From Sphingobium sp. (GTDB lineage Bacteria; Pseudomonadota; Alphaproteobacteria; Sphingomonadales; Sphingomonadaceae): a DNA stretch of 64,000 nucleotides. This document shows, one piece after another, positions 1 to 7,502 of this stretch. The position numbers were made by a program, and so were the translations under genes. How positions within the stretch are numbered: the stretch's first letter is position 1; every line of letters starts with the position of its first letter. The notes beneath the pieces were generated by a model. It was given only the letters and a program-made list of their open reading frames with translations, searched no databases and had not been told where the DNA came from. The stretch lies in the NCBI GenBank assembly GCA_003248935.1, contig QFQF01000002.1, positions 1 through 64,000 on the forward strand, in the 5' to 3' direction.

Positions 1-91
1 GGTTTGTCGAGAAATAATGCGAAGGAGCGTGAGGCGCTAACGGCGCCGATACAGGCGGGTGGCTGCGTTCCTTCACATTATCAGCACCTCG

Positions 92-214
92 CGATTACTG
101 AAGGTGTTGAAGGCCGATGCCCGCGCGATTTTCACGCTCGCGAGCAAGGCGCAAGCTGCAGCGGACTGGATGCATGCCCAGCAGCCAGATAGCGCGCTCT
201 GCCAAGCAGCATGA
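92..214 (+). pseudogene. C-terminal remnant of an ArdC-like antirestriction protein
   Basis: One plus-strand frame reads a coherent C-terminus (…KADARAIFTLASKAQAAAD…) ending at TGA 212-214. This resembles the tail of ArdC/DUF1738 zincin-like antirestriction proteins carried by conjugative elements, judged from memory of the family. No upstream part with the catalytic HExxH is present, so the gene was cut off before or at the left window edge or by rearrangement. It sits just before the arsenic operon and suggests that the cassette landed in a conjugative backbone. The upstream limit of the fragment is uncertain. Confidence 0.45.
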
Positions 215-240
215 TCGAACAGGCTTGACTGCGCAACGGC

Positions 241-276
241 ATCTCCATATTTCGATATGTATCGAAAAATGGAGAT
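241..276. promoter_or_regulatory. ArsR operator (16-bp inverted repeat)
   Basis: The arms ATCTCCATATTTCGAT (241-256) and ATCGAAAAATGGAGAT (261-276) are inverted repeats matching at 15 of 16 positions around a 4-nt spacer. The dyad ends 6 nt before the GTG start of arsR, so ArsR bound here would block its own operon. The inner TTTCGAT/ATCGAAA core is the kind of dyad expected for ArsR-family dimers. No experimental site is known to me. Confidence 0.8.
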
Positions 277-282
277 GCCGGC

Positions 283-627
283 GTGGAGTCATCGGCCGTT
301 ATACGAGCGCTCGGCGCGCTTGCGCAGGAGCACCGCCTGGGCGCTTTCCGGCTGCTGGTTCAGGCGGGCGAACAGGGACTCCCCGCTGGGGAGATCGCCG
401 AGCGGCTCGGGGTGGTATCGTCGTCGATGAGCTTTCACCTGGCGGCACTGGCCAACGCGGGCCTCGTCACTCAACGCCGCCAGAGTCGCTCGATAATCTA
501 CTGTGCGGACTTTGCCGCGATGAACGGTTTGATGGGCTACCTGACCAATAATTGCTGCGGCGGCGTGCCCTGCATGCCTGACCTGTCGTGCGGAGTTGAT
601 CAACAGGCAGCGCGCGGCGCGGCTTGA
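283..627 (+). CDS. arsR: ArsR-family arsenite-responsive repressor
   Basis: A 114-residue winged-helix repressor predicted to shut off the ars operon until trivalent arsenic binds. The GTG start is chosen because the protein begins directly with the dimer/HTH fold (VIRALGALAQEHRLGAFRLL) and the operator lies just upstream. The recognition helix region is around residues 36-58 (AERLGVVSSSMSFHLAAL). The arsenic site is not the classical CxCxxC in the DNA-binding helix. Instead cysteines cluster near the C-terminus (C91, C92, C97, C103), as in the Acidithiobacillus-type ArsR proteins that bind As(III) with a C-terminal Cys pair plus one more. It is the first gene of a five-gene operon with arsC, aqpS, a second arsC and arsH. 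Confidence 0.9.
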   Translation: MESSAVIRALGALAQEHRLGAFRLLVQAGEQGLPAGEIAERLGVVSSSMSFHLAALANAGLVTQRRQSRSIIYCADFAAMNGLMGYLTNNCCGGVPCMPDLSCGVDQQAARGAA

Positions 628-652
628 GCCGACGCAAGCCATCGGGGGGATC

Positions 653-1144
653 ATGAACATTCTGGTACTTTGCACGGGCAACTCAGCCCGCTCGATTCTG
701 GGCGAGGCAATCTTCAATCAGTTGGGCGCAGGTCGGGTCAGGGCGTACAGCGCTGGCAGTAGGCCCAAGGGCGTGCCGCATCCTGGCGCGCTGCGCCTGC
801 TCGGACGGCGCGGGATCGATACGAACTCCTTCCGCTCAAAGAGCTGGCACGAGTTCACCGGTCCCGACGCGCCGCCGATCGATATTGCGATCACCGTCTG
901 CGGCAATGCCGCAGGCGAGGCCTGCCCGGTTTTTCCAGGAACGCCGATCAGAGCGCACTGGGGGCTTCCCGACCCTGCCGACGCCGAAGGCAGCGAAGCC
1001 GAGGTCGACGCCGCGTTCGAGGCAACATGGCTGGCACTGACCGCAAGGGTCGCGGCGTTTCTGGCGCTTCCGTTCGAGAAGCTCGATCCCCGCGAGCTCG
1101 CCGATCACCTTGCCGAGTTTGGTCGCATGGAGGGCGCGGCTTGA
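653..1144 (+). CDS. arsC: Arsenate reductase, low-molecular-weight phosphatase type
   Basis: A 163-residue protein predicted to reduce As(V) to As(III). It carries the LMW-phosphatase P-loop CTGNSAR (C7-R13) at the N-terminus and the LPDPAD segment holding the general acid (D107). Two further cysteines, C83 and C91, are placed like the redox pair that passes the disulfide on to thioredoxin or a related reductant. The ATG at 653 follows a GGGGGGA ribosome site, whereas the upstream in-frame ATG would extend into arsR without homology. Its stop overlaps the TTG start of aqpS (TTGA), so the two genes are translationally coupled. A second, unrelated arsenate reductase lies two genes downstream. 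Confidence 0.88.
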   Translation: MNILVLCTGNSARSILGEAIFNQLGAGRVRAYSAGSRPKGVPHPGALRLLGRRGIDTNSFRSKSWHEFTGPDAPPIDIAITVCGNAAGEACPVFPGTPIRAHWGLPDPADAEGSEAEVDAAFEATWLALTARVAAFLALPFEKLDPRELADHLAEFGRMEGAA

Positions 1145-1821
1145 AGCGCGCGATCGCGGCCGAGGCCGTTGGCAGTTTCATGCTCTTCGCGACCGTCGTC
1201 GGCTCTGGGATCATGGCTGAGAACCTCGCTGGCGGTAACGTCGCGCTTGCCCTCGTTGGCAACACAGCCGCGACCGGCGCCATGCTCTATGTGCTTATCA
1301 CCATGCTCGGCCCGATTTCTGGCGCGCACTTCAACCCGGCGGTGACGCTGGTTTTCCGACTGCTACGCGTGCTCGATACGCGTCAGTCGCTAGGGCATGT
1401 CGCGGCGCAGCTCGCGGGCGGGATCCTCGGAGTCTGGGCGGCGCACATCATGTTCGGGATCGATCTGATCCAGATCTCAACGAAGGCCCGCACCGGAGTG
1501 GGGCAATGGGTCGGCGAGCTGGTTGCAACCTTCGGACTGGCCCTGACCATTCTCGGTACCCTGCGTCACCGCCCGCAGGCGGTGCCCGCATCGGTCGCAC
1601 TCTACATAACTGCGGCCTACTGGTTCACGTCATCGACGAGCTTCGCCAACCCCGCGATAACGCTCGCCCGGGCGTTGACCAATACCTTTGCCGGGATCGC
1701 CCTTTCGGACACACCTGCTTTTATCGCCTGCCAGCTGGTCGGCGCGCTCGTCGCGCTCGGCGTGGCCCACTTGCTCTTCCCCGAAGCCGATCTGCGTGAG
1801 GATGCCCTGCGTGACGTCTGA
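1141..1821 (+). CDS. aqpS: Aquaglyceroporin AqpS (arsenite channel)
   Basis: A 226-residue MIP-family channel with about six membrane segments and both pore motifs: NPA in HFNPAVT (first half) and NPA in SFANPAIT (second half). In rhizobial ars operons AqpS replaces ArsB/Acr3: internally generated As(OH)3 runs down its gradient out of the cell. The same order of genes (arsR, aqpS, arsC, arsH, here with one extra arsC) supports that role. The start is a TTG at 1141 overlapping the arsC stop. The family N-terminus (KRAIAAEAVGSFMLF) begins immediately after it, which rules out the longer upstream frame. The 3' end overlaps the next arsC. Confidence 0.88.
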   Translation: MKRAIAAEAVGSFMLFATVVGSGIMAENLAGGNVALALVGNTAATGAMLYVLITMLGPISGAHFNPAVTLVFRLLRVLDTRQSLGHVAAQLAGGILGVWAAHIMFGIDLIQISTKARTGVGQWVGELVATFGLALTILGTLRHRPQAVPASVALYITAAYWFTSSTSFANPAITLARALTNTFAGIALSDTPAFIACQLVGALVALGVAHLLFPEADLREDALRDV

Positions 1822-2239
1822 TATTGTCATCTACCACAACCCCGAGTGCGGAACCTCCCGCAACGCCTTGGCCATGATCCGCAATGCCGGTCTCGAACCG
1901 CATGTCATCGAGTATCTGAAGACCCCGCCATCACGCGCACTGCTCGAGAGCCTGATCCACCGTGCGGGCATGACGCCGCGTGCACTGCTGCGCGAGAAGG
2001 GAACGCCCTATGGCGATCTTGGCCTCGCCGACGAGACGCTGAGCGATGCCACCCTGATCGACGCGATGATGGCTCATCCAATCCTGATCAACCGCCCGCT
2101 CGTGGTTTCGCCGCTCGGCGTGAAGCTTTGCCGCCCGTCCGAAGAGGTGCTCGATCTCCTGCCGCAGCGCCAGCAGGCCGCATTTGCCAAGGAAGACGGC
2201 GAACCGGTTGTCGATGGCGAAGGGAACCGCGTCGCATGA
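1811..2239 (+). CDS. arsC: Arsenate reductase, glutaredoxin-dependent ArsC
   Basis: A protein of about 142 residues of the Spx/ArsC thioredoxin-like fold, recognised from IVIYHNPECGTSRNAL with the single catalytic Cys, plus RPLVVSPLGVKLCRP, which carries the conserved arginines of the E. coli ArsC active site. It reduces As(V) with glutathione/glutaredoxin. Two starts are possible: ATG 1802, which abuts the GTGAGG ribosome site, or GTG 1811, which sits 9 nt after it; I prefer 1811. Either start lies inside the end of aqpS. It shares ATGA with arsH. The operon thus carries two reductases of different evolutionary origin. Confidence 0.88.
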   Translation: MTSDIVIYHNPECGTSRNALAMIRNAGLEPHVIEYLKTPPSRALLESLIHRAGMTPRALLREKGTPYGDLGLADETLSDATLIDAMMAHPILINRPLVVSPLGVKLCRPSEEVLDLLPQRQQAAFAKEDGEPVVDGEGNRVA

Positions 2240-2988
2240 CCGGCGCGCCATACGCGCGGCTGCGGACACTCGCCGAGCCGGACCGGTTGCCGGCCCTCAA
2301 GCCCACCTATGCGCACCTCCGGCCGGCACTGGGCCTTGGTGAGCTCGATCCGCCGCCGCGTATCCTGCTGCTCTATGGCTCCTTGCGCGAGCGGTCCTAT
2401 TCTCGTCTGGTAGTCGAGGAAGCGGCGCGGTTGCTCCAGTTTTTCGGGTGCGAGACCCGCATCTTCGATCCGTCGGACCTTCCGCTCCCTGACCAGGTCT
2501 CAGGTGACGACCATCCCGCGGTGCAAGAGCTTCGCGAACACTCGCTCTGGTCGGAAGGCCAGGTCTGGTGCAGCCCGGAACGCCACGGCCAGATTACCGG
2601 TATCATGAAGACGCAGATCGACCACCTGCCGCTTGCCTACAAGGGCTTGCGCCCGACACAGGGCCGAACGCTTGCAGTTATGCAGGTCAGCGCCGGTTCG
2701 CAATCGTTCAACTCCGTCAACACTCTGCGCGTGCTCGGCCGCTGGATGCGGATGTTCACCATCCCCAACCAGTCGAGCGTCGCCAAGGCCTACGAGGAGT
2801 TCGACGAGGCAGGCCGGATGAAGCCGTCGAGCTACTATGACCGGATTGTCGATGTCGTGGAGGAGCTCGTGCGCTTCACGGTCCTCCTGCGCCCCCATGC
2901 TGAACAGCTGGTAGATCGCTACTCGGAGCGGGTCGATCGCGACTGCCCGGTCGATACACCGGTGGAGACAGCAGCCCTCGCAGGCTAA
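2236..2988 (+). CDS. arsH: ArsH organoarsenical oxidase / NADPH-FMN flavoprotein
   Basis: A 250-residue flavodoxin-like protein of the ArsH family. The FMN phosphate loop is visible as LLYGSLRERSYSR at about residues 42-54, and the later segment around QSFNSVNTLRVLGRWMR fits the family core. ArsH oxidises trivalent methyl- and aryl-arsenicals and reduces quinones using NADPH in the cytoplasm. The ATG overlaps the preceding TGA (ATGA), confirming the start. It is the last gene of the ars operon; the next gene converges on it six bases downstream from the other strand. Confidence 0.9.
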   Translation: MTGAPYARLRTLAEPDRLPALKPTYAHLRPALGLGELDPPPRILLLYGSLRERSYSRLVVEEAARLLQFFGCETRIFDPSDLPLPDQVSGDDHPAVQELREHSLWSEGQVWCSPERHGQITGIMKTQIDHLPLAYKGLRPTQGRTLAVMQVSAGSQSFNSVNTLRVLGRWMRMFTIPNQSSVAKAYEEFDEAGRMKPSSYYDRIVDVVEELVRFTVLLRPHAEQLVDRYSERVDRDCPVDTPVETAALAG

Positions 2989-2993
2989 GCGAC

Positions 2994-3434
2994 CTATCCG
3001 GTTTGCGCCGCTGCCTGCGCGGGGACGCCTCCAGTCCGCCGCAGGTATGTCTCCAGTCTTTGCTCCGCACTGCGCGCCCGGTAAAGCAAGGCCAGGTTCT
3101 CACTGGCAAGCTCGCGGCGCTCCTCGCCGTGAAGTCGGGACTCGGCCCTCAGCCGGACCAGTTCGCCTTCGAGTTCGACAAGCCTGGCAGCGAGATCGCG
3201 GACTGGCACGTCAGCATGCGCCGCAGCTTCGATTTCATCGAGGATGTCGCGGTGGGTCGCGTAGAGTGGGTTGCGGCTGCGCCCGGCCTCGCGCGCAACC
3301 GACGCCGGCGTGATCCGTACAACTCGTCCGGCGTGGTCGGGATGCCGTCCTTCGCCGCGCGCCAGTCGTGCCAGCGCCGCCCGATAACTCCTTGCTGCGG
3401 AGTGCCTGCGTGGATCCGCATCAATCTTGCCCAT
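2994..3434 (-). CDS. TnpC-like small coiled-coil protein (DUF6262-like)
   Basis: A 146-residue protein ending a three-gene minus-strand operon with two tyrosine recombinases. The N-terminal half has a likely helix-turn-helix (ITPASVAREAGRSRNPLY), typical of DUF6262/TnpC partners of Tn554-type recombinases. The C-terminal half is a coiled coil rich in Leu/Glu/Arg (LAARLVELEGELVRLRAE). In Tn554, TnpC affects orientation and frequency of transposition but is not the catalytic subunit. The start at 3434 (MGKID) is chosen because GGAG lies 6 nt upstream; it overlaps the end of the larger recombinase. Confidence 0.7.
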   Translation of the reverse strand: MGKIDADPRRHSAARSYRAALARLARGEGRHPDHAGRVVRITPASVAREAGRSRNPLYATHRDILDEIEAAAHADVPVRDLAARLVELEGELVRLRAESRLHGEERRELASENLALLYRARSAEQRLETYLRRTGGVPAQAAAQTG

Positions 3435-5247
3435 CGTCATCTCCGATTTGCGCGAGCACCCGCTCGCATTGTCCGACCACCTCATTGAGCACCGCAGCCG
3501 TCATGGGATTGGCGTCGGGCAGCAGCGCAGCATTACCTCTCCGGCGATCTCGCCAGTAGCCTGCGTGCTTCGCCTCGATCACCATATTCGCACATGTCAG
3601 GCAGACCGCCGGCGCGCGTCCAGCCTCGTCCGGTTGCAGCTCGCCACCACATCGGGATGTCTCCTGCTGGAACACGCACCAGCCATAATCGCAGGCATGG
3701 ATGCGAAGGTCCGTTTCTTCCAAGATGAACGCTACATAGTCTCGGCGTACCTGTTCGCCCGCGCGGCCCCGGAAGCGGGCGTTGCCGGCAACGATTCGTT
3801 CGCCCATCTTGCCGCCAAGCCGTTTGGCAGCGAGCAACCGGTCGAGGGCGGCTGCGGTTTCGGCGCGGGCTTCGTGGTCAATGAGGCTATGGAGGTCGAA
3901 GTCGCTGCCGACGTATCCCCGCGCAGTCATGGCGACGGAGGCGTGCTTGAAGTGCTCGGCAAGGCCCAGCAGCTGTGTGCGGTCGCGACGCGCCACGAAC
4001 CGCGCAAAGGTCTTGCGGAACTGGTGGGTGCTGAACGGCCATGGTTTGCCGTCATGATCGGGCACATGAACGTGGCGTGCGAAGTTGTTGATGCGTAAGG
4101 ACATGTGCATATGCGTTACCGGCACGATCTCGCCGAACTGCGTGTTCTTCACCAGGAACAGCTCCTCGCGGCCCGAGGTCTCGCGAAGCGGCGCGCTCAG
4201 CCGTTCGAGCAGATCGACTGCGCGCACGACTGGCGCCGGTGCCACCCAGCGCTCAACGCGGCCATCGGGATCGTCGACCGTCTTGAACAGCCTTGCCACC
4301 ACATAGGCCTGATTGACCCCGCTCTCGCCGATCGGGCGATACTCGATTGCCCCGGCTTTCATCGACAGGATTTCACTGACCCGCATGCCGACGAAGCCCG
4401 CGATCACGATGTAGCAGGCTTCGACGAGGTGGGTGGCGGCGTGGCGAACTGCATAGGCGCCGCCCAGCGCTTCGCCCGACGGGCCGACCAGCGAAGCGAG
4501 CCCCAGCGCAGCACGGACGTAATCCGATGCCTGGCGTTTTCCGCGTAGCAACCCTTGCGCTCGCGCATCGCGGCGAATCGTTTCGGCCATCACGATCGTA
4601 TCGCCAAGATCCTCGATCCACCGTAGGGCCTCGGCCAGGATAGCGATCGCTTGCGGCTCGGGGATGAACGGTATCGCGCCCTTTGTTGCGCGGGTGTGGC
4701 CGGCAGCCTCATAGGTCGTTTCCAGCGGTAAGGGATCGATCTGCGGCGCATCGTCGAGCTTTCCCCGTTGCCGGTAGAGATCCTTGATCGCGAGCAGATA
4801 GTTGGTGATCGTGGCCGTCGCGATATTACCCTTGCCCGCACGCGACGGACGACAGCGAAGCCATATGGAGAGCCGTTCGATCGCGTCAGGGTCGATCTCG
4901 GCGAAGCGCGCGAGGCCTTCTTTCGCCATCCATTCCACGATCGAACGCAGCACCATCGCTTTCTGATGGATCGACGCCGGTGACGACCGCTTGCGTCCAG
5001 ATGGAGGATCGTAGTGCATAGACCAGAGGAAGTGCTTCGTCGCGCGGATCAGGCGACCATGATCACCTGCGCTGATCTTTGAGCTTTCCGGTGGCGGCAC
5101 AGCCCAGTTGAACCGGTTCTGATCCGCCCGGCGACCTGCGGTGCGGATATCGAGCAGCCATTCATCGTCTCCGAACCGGCCCCAAGGTGAGAGTGGTGCT
5201 TCTTCCCATGTGGACGACTGTGCGATCGGGCGGGGGCGCGGGGTCAT
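3421..5247 (-). CDS. Tn554 TnpB-like tyrosine recombinase
   Basis: A 608-residue tyrosine recombinase with the expected catalytic set: Arg I in GMRVSEIL (R289), HxxR in THQFRKTFA (H408, R411), the downstream EHFKHAS (H435) and the nucleophile Tyr in TARGY (Y445). The N-terminal half would be the SAM-like core-binding domain. The C-terminus after about residue 520 is rich in cysteines (ACDYGWC, SRCGGE, VCLTC), suggesting a small zinc-binding tail. Size and order (about 400, 610 and 145 residues) match tnpA-tnpB-tnpC of Tn554. The start overlaps the preceding gene by ATGA. Confidence 0.8.
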   Translation of the reverse strand: MTPRPRPIAQSSTWEEAPLSPWGRFGDDEWLLDIRTAGRRADQNRFNWAVPPPESSKISAGDHGRLIRATKHFLWSMHYDPPSGRKRSSPASIHQKAMVLRSIVEWMAKEGLARFAEIDPDAIERLSIWLRCRPSRAGKGNIATATITNYLLAIKDLYRQRGKLDDAPQIDPLPLETTYEAAGHTRATKGAIPFIPEPQAIAILAEALRWIEDLGDTIVMAETIRRDARAQGLLRGKRQASDYVRAALGLASLVGPSGEALGGAYAVRHAATHLVEACYIVIAGFVGMRVSEILSMKAGAIEYRPIGESGVNQAYVVARLFKTVDDPDGRVERWVAPAPVVRAVDLLERLSAPLRETSGREELFLVKNTQFGEIVPVTHMHMSLRINNFARHVHVPDHDGKPWPFSTHQFRKTFARFVARRDRTQLLGLAEHFKHASVAMTARGYVGSDFDLHSLIDHEARAETAAALDRLLAAKRLGGKMGERIVAGNARFRGRAGEQVRRDYVAFILEETDLRIHACDYGWCVFQQETSRCGGELQPDEAGRAPAVCLTCANMVIEAKHAGYWRDRRRGNAALLPDANPMTAAVLNEVVGQCERVLAQIGDDDGQD

Positions 5248-6440
5248 TCGACCGGCGGCAGTGGTGGCAGAGGTTTCCGTGCGGCAGCTTCAAGCATCGC
5301 ATAGGGGAACCGGGGTAGAATCTCGCGCTCAAGGATTTCGAGCTTGGGTGCATAGAGCAGCCGCCAGCGTTCGGGCACCATGGCAGAACGCCCATCTGCA
5401 AGCGCGGCCTGCGTCGCCAGCAGGCGAACCAGCACTTCCTCATCAAGAGGTATCACGGCATTGGGACAGGTGAAGCAACCAAGCCAAGCCGTGCAGAGCT
5501 CGCCTTTACGCTGGCCTTGGGCAATGCCCGCAAGGGGATCCCGGCACATGAAGCCGGCTGCGGTTGCATTGCGCAGGTCGGGGACGGGCTCGGACTTTTG
5601 CGGACTGTCGGCATTGCCGCGGACGACTTCGACGAACCGAGCCTGTAACCGTCCGATCGCCAACGCCTGCGCCTTCCGGACCCGGGGCCGGTCCACGTAG
5701 CGCTGGGTCGTATCGGGATTGGCATGATTGGCGAGTGCCTGGGTTTTCAGGATATCGTGCCCGAGCCGCTCATGTGCGAGTGTCAGGCCCGACGCGCGCA
5801 GCGCCGCCAAAGTGAGCTTCAGCGGCTTGCCATCGTCGCCGACAAGGCCGTGCCGCTCGACGAACCGCCGGGTCAGCTTGGAAGCCATATAGCAGGGGAT
5901 CACTCCGTTTGCGCGCGAGGCTGCGATCATGCCGGTGAGGAACAGCGCTCCCTGGTCCCGCTGCGGCGCATGCGGCACCAGCCTTTCGGTCATCGCCAGC
6001 ACCTGCTCGATCAGCACCGGCACCGAGAAGCTCTTGTCTCGCATGAAGCTGCGCCGCTGTTCGCGCCCCGCGCGCCCCTTATGCCAGCTGACCATGACCC
6101 GACCCTCGAGCAGCAGATGCTCGCTCAGGCAGTCGCGCTGCATCAGCCGGAGCGCCTCAGCATTGGCGTAGGTCTGGGCACCGATCGCGATCATGTAGGC
6201 GACAATCGTGTCGGGCAGCGCGAACAGCCGTCCGGCGATCCCGCCCACACCACCATGGTGTATCGTCGCGAAGTGAAGCCGCCAGAGGCCAGCTCCCTTG
6301 CGCAGCATGTCGTTGACCTTGGGCGGTATGCCGCCGAACCGGTCGTCGATCACCGCGAGCATCACGCCGATATCGTCGAGATCGAGCTTGGCGAGGTCAG
6401 GCTCGGCGGCAATGGCCGCCCGGTTGACCCGGGCGAGCAT
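5244..6440 (-). CDS. Tn554 TnpA-like tyrosine recombinase, active site degenerate
   Basis: A 398-residue first protein of the trio. The fold signature near the C-terminus is clear (LAALRASG … ANHANPDTTQRYV; R215, H239, Y248). Two catalytic positions look altered. The first motif reads GAQTYANAEAL with no arginine three residues before E95, and the HxxR box reads AxxR (A212). It also has a Cys pair (GCFTCPN) near the end. It may therefore be a structural partner of the larger recombinase rather than an independent enzyme. ATG 6440 has GAGGAGGGG six bases upstream, and a stop lies not far upstream in frame. Confidence 0.75.
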   Translation of the reverse strand: MLARVNRAAIAAEPDLAKLDLDDIGVMLAVIDDRFGGIPPKVNDMLRKGAGLWRLHFATIHHGGVGGIAGRLFALPDTIVAYMIAIGAQTYANAEALRLMQRDCLSEHLLLEGRVMVSWHKGRAGREQRRSFMRDKSFSVPVLIEQVLAMTERLVPHAPQRDQGALFLTGMIAASRANGVIPCYMASKLTRRFVERHGLVGDDGKPLKLTLAALRASGLTLAHERLGHDILKTQALANHANPDTTQRYVDRPRVRKAQALAIGRLQARFVEVVRGNADSPQKSEPVPDLRNATAAGFMCRDPLAGIAQGQRKGELCTAWLGCFTCPNAVIPLDEEVLVRLLATQAALADGRSAMVPERWRLLYAPKLEILEREILPRFPYAMLEAAARKPLPPLPPVE

Positions 6441-6540
6441 AGCGCGCCCCTCCTCGAACTGGGCCCAGGCTGCCTCGATGTCCTTGCGCGCGGCGGCGAG
6501 CAGGAGCGTGCCACCTGCTGAAGCGGTCGGTACCGTGATC

Positions 6541-6845
6541 TAGGAGGGGGTTCTCCGGTGGAAGGTGGGGAGGGATGATCCGGCCAGGACCGGAGGTAAA
6601 CGAGGCAGGGCAAACCTGTTCAAGGCATCCAGCTCCACCCGGCTTCGATGCAAACCTGTCCCTGAATCACCCCCCGTCGAGACGCGCAACCCGGATCAGG
6701 TCCGGCCGAGTTGCCGGGCTGTGCCCGGCTGCCCGCACCACCCGAACCAGTTCCGGGTTCCCCTTCGGTGCGCTTCGCCGCGGGGCGCTTCTGCTCGGGT
6801 TTTGCAGCCGGGATGGACCCGGAATGCTCGATCAGGAGAAAACCC
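6541..6845. other. Non-coding leader between recombinases and ssb
   Basis: About 300 bases between the divergent recombinase operon and ssb. No frame here encodes a recognisable protein. It must hold both promoters. The end of a Tn554-like element may also lie here, but I cannot identify its boundary from sequence alone. The only clear signal is the AGGAG ribosome site at about 6832 serving ssb. Confidence 0.4.
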
Positions 6846-7235
6846 ATGACCAATCTCGTTATCCTCGTTGGCCGCATCGCTCGCGACCCCGAAACCCGCA
6901 CCACCCAGGGTGGAACCAGCATCACCTCGATCTCGGTCGTGACTGACCGTCCCGCCCGCAAGGATGGCAAGACCTACAAGGACGAAAACGGCTACACCGC
7001 CAAGGACAGCGAATTCCACCGGATCACCTGCTTCAACGGCCTGGGTCAGAACGTCGCCAAGTATTGCACCAAGGGTCAACTCGTGACGGTCGAAGGGCGC
7101 ATCCACTACACCCAGTGGGAAGATCAGAGCGGCACCAAGCGCTACGGCTGCGAGATCATCGCCGACAAGGTCGACTTCCTCACCAAGGGCCGGTCCGGCA
7201 GCAACGAAGGTGCTCCCGATATCGACGAGGACTGA
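6846..7235 (+). CDS. ssb: Single-stranded DNA-binding protein (mobile-element type)
   Basis: A 129-residue OB-fold SSB (NLVILVGRIARDPETR at the start, then FHRITCFNGLGQNVAKY and GQLVTVEGRIHYTQW). It coats single-stranded DNA during conjugative transfer or replication. The linker is very short and the C-terminus is only APDIDED: the acidic character of the usual tail is kept but the terminal Pro-Phe that docks partner proteins is absent. This is common in element-borne SSBs. AGGAG sits 8 nt before the ATG. A strong hairpin follows, so it seems to be a single-gene transcript. Confidence 0.88.
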   Translation: MTNLVILVGRIARDPETRTTQGGTSITSISVVTDRPARKDGKTYKDENGYTAKDSEFHRITCFNGLGQNVAKYCTKGQLVTVEGRIHYTQWEDQSGTKRYGCEIIADKVDFLTKGRSGSNEGAPDIDED

Positions 7236-7255
7236 ATGTCCTTGCCTCACGACAA

Positions 7256-7290
7256 GGCCCCGGTGGCAGACGCCATCGGGGCCTCTTCAT
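7256..7290 (+). terminator. Rho-independent terminator of ssb
   Basis: GGCCCCGGTGGC (7256-7267) pairs with GCCATCGGGGCC (7272-7283) around AGAC with one mismatch, followed by a T-rich stretch (TCTTCATTT). It lies 20 nt after the ssb stop codon. Confidence 0.65.
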
Positions 7291-7350
7291 TTGCACGCGT
7301 GCGATGCGGCGGCGCGGGGCATCGAACCCCTTGCCGCCGCCGGATGGGTT

Positions 7351-7497
7351 TTACGCGGGAGCAATCCGCTTCAGCGTCTCCTCGATCCCGAGCGCCATCG
7401 ATGCGCGAACGATCTGGCGCAACTGCGCCGGATCGATCGTCTCCGCGCCGCACTCGATCAGCAGCTTTCCGAGTTCGGTCGCTGCTTCTTCGCGGAG
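7351..7497 (-). pseudogene. 3' remnant of a small DUF6437-like conjugation gene
   Basis: Read on the minus strand, this stretch gives a coherent C-terminus (REEAATELGKLLIECGAE … ASMALGIEETLKRIAPA) ending at TAA 7353-7351. It resembles the small coiled proteins (DUF6437/TraC-TraD-like) encoded opposite the relaxase locus in sphingomonad plasmids. At about 7497-7503 the similarity stops and the complement of the coupling-protein gene begins, so the 5' end is missing. A deletion fusing this gene to traD explains both truncations. Family assignment is from memory of motif style. Confidence 0.45.
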
Positions 7498-7502
7498 ACC
7501 TG

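Noticed and set aside
7236..7502. N-terminal 89 codons of the frame leading into traD
   Set aside because: This part covers the ssb terminator and the antisense of another gene fragment; no coupling-protein features, so the real similarity starts at about 7503.
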